A stretch of DNA of 43,028 nt from Cudoniella acicularis. Its lineage: Eukaryota > Ascomycota > Leotiomycetes > Helotiales > Helotiaceae. The notes beneath the pieces are model-generated. The model was given only the letters and a program-made list of their open reading frames with translations. It was not told the origin of the DNA and made no database searches. The first letter of the stretch is position 1, and each line of letters begins with the position of its first letter. This document shows positions 9,930 to 19,636 of this stretch, one piece after another. The stretch covers positions 1 to 43,028 of the forward strand of contig JAAMPI010000329.1 of NCBI GenBank assembly GCA_013054445.1, written 5' to 3'. The position numbers and the translations under genes were made by a program.

Positions 9930-11216
9930 ATGGTCAAAATAACAAGAGGTGGTCTCATGTGCATAGCATACTTGACATTCCCAATACTCGCTCGAGCCGT
10001 ATCTTCACAATCGGAAATCCCCCTCTCGGAAACGCCTTCCACCAACAAAGACCTCATCTGTTCGAATGATGATCCTACAGACTGCTACCCACATGTTTTT
10101 GAGCCCACGGAGGAGTTTCAAGTCATAAGAGAAGGACAGGACATACCGCCTGGATTGCACATACGATTGGACGTTTCGACTGGAAAGAAAGAAGCAAGGC
10201 TTAATGTTCCTATGGAAGGGGACGAAGCATTGTCAGCTCTTGAGGGACTTCCAACCGAGCACTCAATCGTTGTAGTGGACCAACCCGAAGCAGATACCGA
10301 GTCCACGTACGAGCCTGAAAAACTGGCTCTACGCGATCGAGTGAACATCAAAATACCGGCCTATGATAACGCCGGTAAAGTTCCACCACCAATTCCTGAC
10401 GCAGCCTCTGTAGATGACATGGGCACCTTCCAGAAAGCACTCCTCGCCATCAAGATGGACGCTCGAGCCTTCGATAAATCTCTGGATGACCTCGCGGACC
10501 TGGCTCACGATATCTATTACGGCGTAGAAATCACCAAGGACAAACCCGTCCTCGAAAAACTCATATGTCTAGTTGCCGGATCTGGCAGCGAGAGAATGCC
10601 TGCGAAGGAAAACGACAGAGACCACAAAGCAGCCTCAATCTTAAGCTCAGCTATTCAAAACAACCCCACCGCACTTAAAGAAATCGCCAGTTTCTGGAGA
10701 ATAGTCATGTACCCCACCTGTGGCCTCGAAATCCAAGACGACAAAAGCCACGTCCAAACCGATTTGGTCGCCATGTTGCGCAAGCGTTTAGGTAAAGAAA
10801 AGAAACCACACACTCTTAAGGCAAAAGTAAGCCTAATCAGCGGACTCCTCCGCGAACCCACCATCCGGGCCGAATTCCTCAAAAAAGGAGGCATGGAAGT
10901 CCTGCTCGCCATGTTCCTCAAAAAGGGAGAGCAATTTGATATCGTGAGAAAGCGAGTCGGACAACTCGTCATGGACAACTTCCTCGATGAAGGAATGGAC
11001 GCCGCGCTAGGAGAGTGGCCGAAATCGGCTGTCAGCGACGCGAAGACGTGCCAGACGAAAGGCAAGATGTTGGGAGATGGATGCTGGGAACATCATGTTG
11101 AGACGTTCTCGAAAACTGAGCCGGGTGAGGAATGGACGAAGGAGCTGGTGGTTGCTTTGACGGAGCACCGTGGGAATTTGGGCCTGACTGCTTCTGCTAA
11201 TGACCGGGAGTTGTAA
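9930..11216 (+). CDS. SIL1: SIL1, nucleotide exchange factor for the ER Hsp70 (BiP/Kar2)
   Basis: A single exon of 428 residues. A hydrophobic N-terminus (CIAYLTFPILARAVSS) serves as signal peptide. It is followed by the conserved SIL1 front region with ICSNDDPTDCYPHVFEPTEEF and the PPGLHIRLDVSTGKKEARL strand. The C-terminal two thirds are all-helical with repeated hydrophobic heptads (SLISGLLREPTIRAEFLKKGG), as in the armadillo-like fold that grips the Hsp70 nucleotide-binding domain. The last four residues DREL look like an HDEL-class retrieval signal. In known members SIL1 releases ADP from Kar2/BiP during import and folding in the ER lumen. It lies 93 bases downstream of the chromo gene on the same strand. 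Confidence 0.9.
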   Translation: MVKITRGGLMCIAYLTFPILARAVSSQSEIPLSETPSTNKDLICSNDDPTDCYPHVFEPTEEFQVIREGQDIPPGLHIRLDVSTGKKEARLNVPMEGDEALSALEGLPTEHSIVVVDQPEADTESTYEPEKLALRDRVNIKIPAYDNAGKVPPPIPDAASVDDMGTFQKALLAIKMDARAFDKSLDDLADLAHDIYYGVEITKDKPVLEKLICLVAGSGSERMPAKENDRDHKAASILSSAIQNNPTALKEIASFWRIVMYPTCGLEIQDDKSHVQTDLVAMLRKRLGKEKKPHTLKAKVSLISGLLREPTIRAEFLKKGGMEVLLAMFLKKGEQFDIVRKRVGQLVMDNFLDEGMDAALGEWPKSAVSDAKTCQTKGKMLGDGCWEHHVETFSKTEPGEEWTKELVVALTEHRGNLGLTASANDREL

Positions 11217-11263
11217 TTGTATTCGTGTAGAATCAATTCTGCCTCTTGTTATAGATATAATAC

Positions 11264-11300
<37 letters not shown>
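11264..11300. repeat. Dinucleotide microsatellite (CA)n(TA)n
   Basis: A run of alternating CA about 16 bases long passes directly into an alternating AT run of about 21 bases, some 50 bases beyond the SIL1 stop codon. It may affect 3' end formation but is most simply a microsatellite. Confidence 0.95.
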
Positions 11301-11876
11301 CGGTCCAGTATTTGTGTGTGGTTATATCTGCTTTCTTCAGACATGGTATCCTTCCCTTTCCCGCAAAATCTAAACATTCCACACCCAAGTGAAAAACTCC
11401 CCTCCCCAGTTTCCCACCTAGAACTCACAAAACGCCTTTCCATCCAATCTTTCATCTGTTCGCGAGTAAACAGCGGAGGGGGGTTATGATAAAGATCGCG
11501 AGATGAAGATTTAAAAAATAGGCGAGGAAACAAAGGGGCGAAACAAAGGGAAAGGCAATTTACTCGACTCCTTCGGGTAAAATTTCCCGCTACTCCCCGT
11601 TCTTATAGGCGCAGTACAATGCACATTTTGCTTCCACTCTCTAGAGAGCACGGCATGGTAGGCCTCAGAAATTTTTATTTCCAATTTATTCATTTGGAAA
11701 GTACTCGTACTTTTACTTGACTAAGACCACTCATTCACTGAGTACTGTACTATAAGAGGAAAGTTTAAATGTTCATTATTTGTGTAGAACTAAACATGAG
11801 GAGTTACTATCCACTGTTTATGCTAGAAAGAGAAGAAATGGCCCCCTGCACTACTTACTTGATGTGGATACCGGAT

Positions 11877-11898
11877 AAAAAAAGAGAGAGAGAGAGAG
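11877..11898. repeat. A-run followed by (GA)n microsatellite
   Basis: Seven A residues followed by about eight GA repeats, in a non-coding stretch. Confidence 0.9.
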
Positions 11899-12157
11899 CT
11901 AGAGGTAGAGGTATTTTCGTCATGATTATGTATTGTATGCTGCATGTAGTAGTCTATATACCTACCAGCTACCAATTTATATGTATTACAATACAATGTA
12001 TATTTCTACTTCAGCTCCCACTCTAAGCCATTACTACATGCCCAATTGCCACTTTTAAATGCGCAAAATGCAAACCGAGAGTAGCAAAATCCCGCCTTCC
12101 TTCTATGAGCGAGTGGGTATCACTGAGAGTGCGGCCAACAAAGAGAAATCCATTCAT

Positions 12158-14261
12158 TTAGATTGCCTTGTTCTTCTCATTTGTGATCTCGTCGCTAGAA
12201 CCACCGGTCGAAGGACTTATTTTCTTCGACGTCAAAGATTTATCGGTGGTCTTTGAGAAATAGTTGTGCACATCGGCGGGGTACTCGTCGTCAGGGACAC
12301 TCAAGTCTTCCTCCGAAGCTATCTTCTCAGCCTGTCTGCCTGTCCACTCCGTGCGTAGGTCTGCCGCCTTGTCTTGGTAGTCGAGTTGTGGGTTGTAGTA
12401 CTTTCCGGCTCCTCTCCAGCGCTCCCACTGTGATAGGTGGTGAGGGTGGACTGCTACACCATGATATTCGTGCGCACGACCCTCTCGGATATAGGTAAAT
12501 CTTCGCTCTTGTTCCTTGAGATCGAGACCGGTGGTATCTGGGAGGAAAAGCCAGGTAACCAACATACCGGCCAGACCGAACCAAGGGACGACGTAGAACT
12601 TTTGTTGAGGGGTAATGTAGTTGTAAAGAACGGCGGCGAGAAGAGCACCTAGCTTACCGACGGCAGCGGAGAAACCGTGGGCGGAGGCTCGGATGGGTGT
12701 AGGATAGACCTCGGCTGCCACGAGGAAGGTGGTGCTGTTGGGGCCGAATTGGTTGAAGAATGATGACAGGAAGTACATGGCTTGGAAAGCTGAAATGTGC
12801 ATTTTCTCCTCTGCATAATAGTGGTAATGGAAAGCAGGGATGACGAACAGAACGAAGTCCATCAGGAAACCAAGTTGCTGCATCCTTTTGCGTCCTACAA
12901 ACTTGATGTCGATAAGGAACGAAGCAAGATAGTATCCGCAAAGAGAAACACCAACGTTGACCAAGTTCCAGAGCCAATTGGTCATAATTGATTTGGTACC
13001 TGGCGAGATAACGCTGATAAATTGGGATTGGAAGAGTTTGTTTCCGTAAAAGAAGACATCGTTACAGAACCACGCACCCGCAGTGGCAATCAGGCGACCT
13101 CCGAAGTGGCTGCAAGCTAACTTCAAAGATTGAACGTCATAACCTGTAACGCTGGCCTTCTTCTTGGCGGCATTGAGTTGCTTAGATGCAAGAGGCATCT
13201 TGTACCAACGATAGTACACCAACCAGAGAGTACCAACGGCTGGGATTGCGAAGGAAACGCGGAAGGTCCATTGAGCGGCAACTTCGGAGTAAGGGGGGTT
13301 TCCACTACCATGGTGGAAGATAAGGAGAAGGAGGATGAGAAGGACTTGGTTGAAAAACTGACCCCATCCTTGCATCAAAAAAGCCATGGTGACTTTGCGT
13401 CCACGGTGTAGGCGATCTTCTTTGGTAGATACTCTGCCAGATCCAGTCGAGTTTTCCATAGCAGCTGTGGCCGTCATTGGATACTCTCCGCCGACACCAA
13501 TTCCGTAGAAGAACAGGGACCAGGCGTAGCAGATGACCCATCCGTTCAAGGTAGTACCCCAAGAGGCAACAAGCATTAACAGACCGATAAACATGATGGC
13601 AGCATCTTGAATCAAACCCCAGCGACGACCAATTCTAGGTTGTGTTAGTACAAATCGTCTACAGATAAATGCAGAGGCTTACCCGTCACCAAGGAGACCA
13701 ACGAGAATTTGCCCAACAATAATGCCAAGAACCTCCAGATATTGAACAGCATCAACCCAAGTCTCGTTGCAAACTGCGTAGGTTTTCCAGCAAGCAGGCC
13801 AAACCGCGGAGAACAATGGAGTCAAGTTGCCAATCGAGAACAAAACATAACTTCACCAATATTAATTTTGTATTCCAATGTTCAGAAGTTGGGACATACC
13901 CTTCAAGACCTAGACCTGCGCCAGGCAGGACTGCGTTCTTGAAATACCAAGAAACTGGACTCAATGGGTCCTTTTTTAGCATTCCGCCAATCTGGGACAA
14001 CTCCTTCTTTGCCTCTGCATTGTCGACCCGGCGATTGAAAGACAATTGTTGAAGGAAAGGCAAATCCGCCCAGTATGTGCCGTTTTCGGTATGGGTGTCA
14101 TCTGGATAGATCAATTGCTTGAGAACACTCTCTTCGGTACCCTTTTCTGGGATGCCTCGCAAAGAATCGTGGTCATCGCCAGTCTCTGGGCCGTGAGGAA
14201 CGCTGACCATGCCCTGGTTGGTGGGGTCATGGTGTTGGTGGTGGTGAATGATGTCGGCCAT
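12158..14261 (-). CDS. MFS transporter of the phosphate:H+ symporter / GIT1 type
   Basis: Model: complement(join(12158..13634, 13683..13850, 13900..14261)), 668 residues. The introns (48 and 49 bases) have GTAAGC and GTATGT donors, and the first listed has a perfect TACTAAC branch. The cytosolic N-terminus (about 110 residues) contains HHHQHH. Two blocks of membrane helices are separated by a hydrophilic loop, as in MFS proteins. Residues 221-229 (GIGVGGEYP) form the signature shared by PHO84-like phosphate and GIT1-like glycerophosphodiester carriers, and LPDTTGLDLKEQERR closes the last helix. A long cytosolic tail follows. Uptake of phosphate or of a phosphate ester at the plasma membrane is the expected role; the substrate cannot be decided from sequence. 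Regulation by phosphate is plausible, but no clear NUC-1/PHO4 site lies near the start. Confidence 0.85.
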
Positions 14262-17200
14262 CTTGTCGAGCCCTTGAGAATCTCGAGGTGAATAGCGAGG
14301 GCCAGAGGAAGGGTGATTGTAGAAATCAAGGGTCCTTAAGGAAGTTCGAAGCAGTGCAGGTGCAGCGGGAAGACACTTATAAAGTATCTGAGTTGAGGGC
14401 TAAGAGGAGCTAAGTCGAAATTAGTGCCATGGTGAGGTGATGTGTGGATAGGAATTGGCGTACTTACCGGCAGGGTCCTAGAGTGCAGACAAATAGATTT
14501 ACTGTATCAACCAGCCACGAGCAGGGCCACATGGACTTGGTGGGGTCGAAGACTCGAAGTATCGGCGACTCGGGGAGGGCGACAAGCGTGCGGCATGAGA
14601 CGGAGTGTGCACGCAAGGCGTCTAGCTAGGCGGAATGACTATGAGAGTACCTAGGTAGTGGCAAAGGAAAAGGAATAAAAATTCCTCTAAGCGTGGTGCG
14701 GAGAAAAGCCAGGAAGTTGATTTGACATCAGGGTTGAGGAAGTAAAAATGGAATAATTATTAGCCTAAGTGGGTAGCGGGGTGTGGTGGGTTAGAGTGTT
14801 TTCTCGAAGGGCCAGGTCCTCCAGGTGGGTTAACAACTGACCGGGATCCCGTGAGAAAATACGAAAGCTTCGCTGATATCGATATCGATATCGATATCCT
14901 CAAGCCGCTGCTGTTTTGGCCATGCTTGGTCTGCACTGTTGGTTGCGGTGACATCGGCTTAATATTCGGAGGCCTCTCAGGCTTTCACAAGTCCTACCGA
15001 GGTACTGTAAGTGTTCAAACCCCGCTTCTGCATCTGGCAACTGCACCTCGCGCGGTCTTTAACATCAGTCTGGTTGGTACTCAGGCTCCTCTTTGTTCTC
15101 TTGCGGCTCGAGGCCCATTATTTCTGGGCTCATTGTATTAAGAATCTGCGGATTCCGGGTCTGCCTCGTGGAGTCCTGGCAAATGAAACACCCTTCTCGA
15201 TGTCTCCTATCGATTACACGGGCTTTAGACATCCCATAGGGCCACAGGAAGGCACCAGATGACAGGGAGTTTAGGGATTACTCACTGCTCGCCTTGTTGG
15301 TACGCGTATTATTATTGAGTAACGAGATATTATGCCAGGAAGTGGCACCAAATTCCCAGAGTCACTCATCAGTCTACTGTTTGTCAGTGAATCGCCGCGC
15401 AGTTGAAGGGTCCAGGGTCAACTCGATGTTATGCCGTGGGCGTGGCACGGAGCAACTCATTTCGGCCCGTTGACATGCCAAAAGCGCTGCCGCTATACAG
15501 AAAGTTCATTGCTGGTTCTCGTGCACTCTCTTCTGCCATTCTCCCAGTCCAGAACGATCTACTCACCTCCTTCCAACTCTTCACAGAGGGTTATCGAGAT
15601 CGACGACGTCATTTTTAGGCCCAGCAGATGCGATTAGATTGTCCCAAATTCCTCGCAGACGACTTGCGCCTCTGCCGCACCCAAGGAAAATCCGAATCCA
15701 AAAGCCGCCCACATCAAGCTTTGGAAATTTTCTTCATGTCCCGACAAAAGCCAGCGTGTTTCCAGACGGCGTTGGTGATAGCCAATCAGACGTTTAGAAT
15801 AGTGCACGTTTTTTTCTGAGTGGTGTTGAACCCCAAAGAGCCGTCTGTGGGCGTTATCGAGGGCTTGCAGAGCTTGTCGGCACGGCTGGCGACAATCCCT
15901 GCCTCCGGGCGACGACCTATGCTTCGATGGGCAATTCGAGGCGTGACCACTTTGAACGCTTTAAGTCTTCCGTTTGTCAAGTCGAAGAGTACCGGCCGGT
16001 CCCCGTTTTCATGAAAGGCGGCAAGCTCCTACAATATACCGAGTACTGTACTGATTCTACTGAATGCACCTCAACCTCCGATATCATGAGATGGTCCCTC
16101 AATAACGGTATCCTCACAATGACGAAAGGAAAATCGCGGTACTACGCACTGTACCGAGTTACTATATGAGTTTCGAAACGACTGAGGCTTGCCGCGATAA
16201 AACCCTCCAGCAGTCTCGATTCATTCCATCTCGGTCCTGATGATTCGACGATTCGAGCACTGCAGTCGAAGTGGGCGAAGTTGGGGCCCGGTATCAATCT
16301 GACCACACGTGGGGGGTGCTTGCTTCTTATAGGCTTCGATCGCCTTTCAACGCTTCGATGCTTCATCATCACCACAATCATCGAATTTTGGAACCGAAAT
16401 CACCGACTATTCCTTCTGGTAGAGACATCCGGATCGATCGGATAGTTCGGTCGTTCCGATTCATGCGACAAATTGACATCTGTACCCCAGGTCTCGTCCC
16501 TTGGCTGAAATCCTCCTGCAGGTGCATCCGAAGACATGGGCTGCTGCAATCTGTAATGATCGGCGGCGCCCTTGTCGTGAAGACGCCACAAAAGCTTGCC
16601 CCCTTCATTGGCTCAATTTGGCTGGACTAGAGTCGAGAGCACGTTCGGAGTATCTTGGCGTTGAGTGGCTTATCAGAATGACAAAGCCACAAAGATTTTG
16701 CAAACCTACACATCTCTTGGGTGCTATGCCACACGCGAGCATATTCCCGCAATTACTTAGTTGGAGCCAGTCGAATTTCCATTTCTTGCACCCTGAATGG
16801 ACTTGAGGTAGTCGTCAGTATGCCAGAAGCCTCATCCTCTGTGGGTAGTGCCACTCGGCAGTGGAGCCCAAACGGCCAATCCTAGATCTTTGTCTCATAC
16901 GGCACATCAATTACGTCTGTTTCTTACTGTTTCTAGAAGTTCAGCTCTAAAATATCCGAAAAAAGCAAAAACATGCACCACGTGCTTCAAGTTAGATGGA
17001 GTGGATTCTGACAACAAAGGTATCAATTACAGAGGGGTGGAGATTTTGAATTCCGGATTCTGGTTTTATATTCGGATACTTTCACTTATGCACAAAGATC
17101 AAGAGTTGGGGAATTAATTATATTTTATGGCATGTTCTTTGCTGTATCTATTGAAGACAAACTGACAATCTAGCGGAAAAAGTTAGGTAGGTATGTACGG

Positions 17201-17270
17201 CTTACCGCAACCGAGACACGATCTCTGGAATTATTTCTCAGATCTTGAATTACCTTTACCTAGTTCCTTG
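14262..17270. other. 3 kb region without recognisable genes
   Basis: The promoter of the transporter occupies the left end. The rest holds many frames of 60-119 codons on both strands, none with recognisable motifs, consistent splice structure or long uninterrupted length. A hexanucleotide repeat sits at 14875-14898. The G+C content seems ordinary, so this is not a classic AT-rich RIP island. It may be decayed sequence continuous with the pseudogenes to its right. Confidence 0.45.
14875..14898. repeat. Tandem GATATC hexamer, four copies
   Basis: Four perfect copies of the palindromic hexamer GATATC lie end to end about 610 bases upstream of the transporter start codon. Tandem palindromes can extrude or bind dimers, but no function is implied. 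Confidence 0.95.
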
Positions 17271-18152
17271 CTACCGATCATCATCTACTGCGGCGGGGTG
17301 ATCGTGAATTGCCAAGCTTCTTCTGGGGTCTGATCTGAAGAATGCTTCACCCATCCCGTCGATTCTACCAAACATGATCTCATTTTTCCAAGTGACCGTA
17401 CGCTCTGTACGGATTGGATCTCGAGAATTATAGTCTTCCGGGGCTTCGTCCATATTCCACCAAGTCGCGATTTTACCTGCAGTAGTGCACAAGGCATCAG
17501 CAGCACCTGGCATCTTATGAAAGTTGTTGTAGGAATAATCAGCAAGCGTCACCTTGAGCTACCAAGTGAAGATTCCTCTCTCCTTTAACATCGCGCGAAC
17601 AGCCTTTATGAACAGTGGATGTGCAAGATGGTCTCGGTCACCGATGATGAACAAGATCTCGGATCCCTTTGGAAGAGCGGGCAATTCCTAATACTGATAC
17701 TTTTCACTATTCACCAACGGGTAGGCAAACAGTGCCAGTTTCTTAGGCTCTGAACCGCCGCTGCTGTTGTTGGCCACCACGCGCGTCGCAACCTGGCTGC
17801 CCATCGATCGTCCTCCCAACGCAGGCGTCTCCGGATAACATTCCAGGGCCGACTCAAAACTAGCGACGCGCTTGTCCAAACTTGAAGACAGCGACTCATA
17901 GAGCATGATTTGACTTTCTTCGTGTGCAAAGCTGCGGGCAAAGGCGACGATGGTCTTGTTGTCTATTCCAGAGTTTTTTCCGTTGTGGAAAATGAGCTGC
18001 GGTTGGTGGTTGTTAAAGGAGGGTAGTGAGTAGGTGTATAGTTTTAGGGCGGGGTTTCTTGCTGATTCGCTGTGGTGGCTTTGCTCTGTTTTGATGACGA
18101 GGCAGAGAGTTGTGGGTGTGTCGTAGTACTCGGTTTCTGGTAGTTGAGACAT
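17271..18152 (-). pseudogene. Alpha/beta-hydrolase (KANL3/TEX30-like) pseudogene with two in-frame stops
   Basis: One continuous reading frame of 294 codons runs from ATG 18152 to TAG 17271, interrupted only by TAG at 17690-17688 and TAG at 17562-17560. The first segment has the nucleophile elbow GGRSMGS (G-x-S-x-G), and LALFAYPL follows. After the first stop the frame continues with LPKGSEILFIIGDRDHL, the strand and loop that carry the acidic residue. After the second stop comes TLADYSYNNFHK, where relatives have a His in a GDHS/ADHS-like turn; here it is Tyr (17538-17536). Members of this family are small cytosolic hydrolase-like proteins of unclear substrate. The frame is otherwise intact over all three segments, so inactivation looks recent. 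A 27-base intron could remove the first stop, but that is shorter than any plausible fungal intron. Confidence 0.8.
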
Positions 18153-19020
18153 CCTGTACTACTCTTTTTTTCTTCTTTTGTTGTTGATGCAATGATAGCG
18201 TGCTTCTTGAGTTGAGTTTGGTTTAAGTGAACTGAAGTCAAGAGGTGGTTGAAGTTGAATAATTATTTACGATTAATATTCAGTGTTATCTATATGTTGC
18301 GCTTCAAGTACAAGAAGTCCTGTTTTTTTATTCAGTGTCTTTATTTTCCTTAGAGTGCGTCTGGAGTCCTTTTTTTCTGCGACCATGAGGTTACCTACAA
18401 CACTTCAACAAAAGGTCGTTATGATAATATGATGGCTTATTTCAAAGAAAAGAAACATGAATAACTATATATATTTATGTCTTCTAGCTATTTAGATTTA
18501 ACATTTAGTTCGTGATTGTTTTGCTGCTTCAAGTGTTTAGCAAGCGGGCAGTGATTTCGCGAAGCGGATCAGTAGATCTCGCCCATAAACGCGTAGGACA
18601 ATTCAATCTAGATTGCTGTTATTGCCACATATGAATGATGAGACTCATTCAAGATGACTCCCAAGGATTGCTTAAAGAGAATTCTCGGAGCATCCTTGGT
18701 CCACTAGGAGCTCTCGTCAAATTACCTGCCGCTGCCGCATCAGATAGAGAGAGAACTAGTCAACGAAGTGGATGCGTCAGCTTACGCGCACGGGTTTTCA
18801 ATCTTGGATAAACTCGTGGGAACTGTTTTCTATCAGCGTTTTGCAATTGCGTAGCAATTTGAGTAGAGACCAAGCTCTTACCAAGGAGGTAGTCGATGTC
18901 ATGAAAAGAATAAAGAACGAGTGCGAGATTCGTACTCGACGTGCCGAAGGGCGCCTATGCTGGAAGCTATNTGCGCTGGGAAGTGCTTAGAGAATGCCCT
19001 AAGTGACCTGAGTCAATTCA
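18153..19020. other. Intergenic region containing one ambiguous base
   Basis: AT-rich spacer with no recognisable gene. A plus-strand frame at 18772-18990 contains the only undetermined base of the window (N at 18971) and cannot be judged. The left end is the putative promoter of the dead hydrolase. Confidence 0.45.
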
Positions 19021-19491
19021 TTAGTTAGTAAGTTTACCATATTTTCCAATATGTACTGACATTAGAGGAGTATCGTGCCACAATATCAGCAGTTGGATTA
19101 CTACTTCGCAGTGATACTGGAATTGCGATACGAATATGCCGATATAGTGTAATCTTGGAAAAGACATCGAAGCGCTGAGGGTCAGCAATTGAAAACAGGT
19201 CAACATCATCCCGAGCTCCGGCCATCTGCCAACATCAGCCTTGTCGACAACGAACAAGTGCTGGTACACCGATGAAAGCACAAGTACAGGAATTTCGTTA
19301 GTGGAGTACCACACCTTTTGCTCCCATAACTGATGTAGCACTTTAACGGCAGTTCTTTGCATGATCGCCGCTTGGGCTGCTTTGGTATCACCATTCATTG
19401 TGGAGGAACTGACTTGCTGCCATTCCGAGATTGATTGTTCCAAAACAACAGTGAAGAAAAAGGCATAATTGAATTCGAACAAAGGTGCCAT
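19021..19491 (-). CDS. Unidentified ORF or gene fragment beside the NLR pseudogene
   Basis: The frame encodes up to 156 residues starting at ATG 19491 (MAPLFEFNYAFFF). The first 100 residues look protein-like (QAAIMQRTAVKVLHQLWEQK, STNEIPVLVLSSVYQHLF). Toward the 3' end a different frame looks more protein-like (RDDVDLFSIADPQRFDVFSK), which suggests a frameshift near 19210. It lies directly downstream of the degenerate NLR gene on the same strand and could be its decayed C-terminal extension or a separate broken gene. I do not recognise a family. Confidence 0.3.
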   Translation of the reverse strand: MAPLFEFNYAFFFTVVLEQSISEWQQVSSSTMNGDTKAAQAAIMQRTAVKVLHQLWEQKVWYSTNEIPVLVLSSVYQHLFVVDKADVGRWPELGMMLTCFQLLTLSASMSFPRLHYIGIFVSQFQYHCEVVIQLLILWHDTPLMSVHIGKYGKLTN

Positions 19492-19636
19492 CCTGTCTTA
19501 TTCAACTATAAGTTTGAAGCGAGGGTCCATGTAGCGGCGAGTTTTAAGAATTAAGAGATCAGACTCATCGATGCCGTTTCCCCAACAATTTAACTTGTAT
19601 ATGGACTAACCTAAAGACCAGCAATACTTATTAAGC

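Larger units (their letters stand above)
11217..12157. other. Intergenic region with microsatellites
   Basis: 3' flanks of SIL1 (plus) and of the transporter (minus) meet here. Apart from two simple repeats listed separately, I see no gene. Minus-strand and plus-strand frames of 85-94 codons are low in complexity and overlap the repeats. Confidence 0.5.

Noticed and set aside
16301..16320. CACGTG word as a phosphate-response (NUC-1/PHO4) site for the transporter
   Set aside because: It is about 2 kb from the start codon, and a second copy (near 16978) is farther away. A six-base word at that distance is not evidence of regulation.
14262..17270. A classic RIP-mutated transposon island
   Set aside because: Base composition looks ordinary, and no transposase, integrase or reverse transcriptase fragment was recognised on either strand.
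17688..17714. An intron that would remove the first stop of the alpha/beta-hydrolase
   Set aside because: The only donor-acceptor pair would make a 27-base intron, below any plausible size, and the sequence on both sides already reads as one conserved frame.
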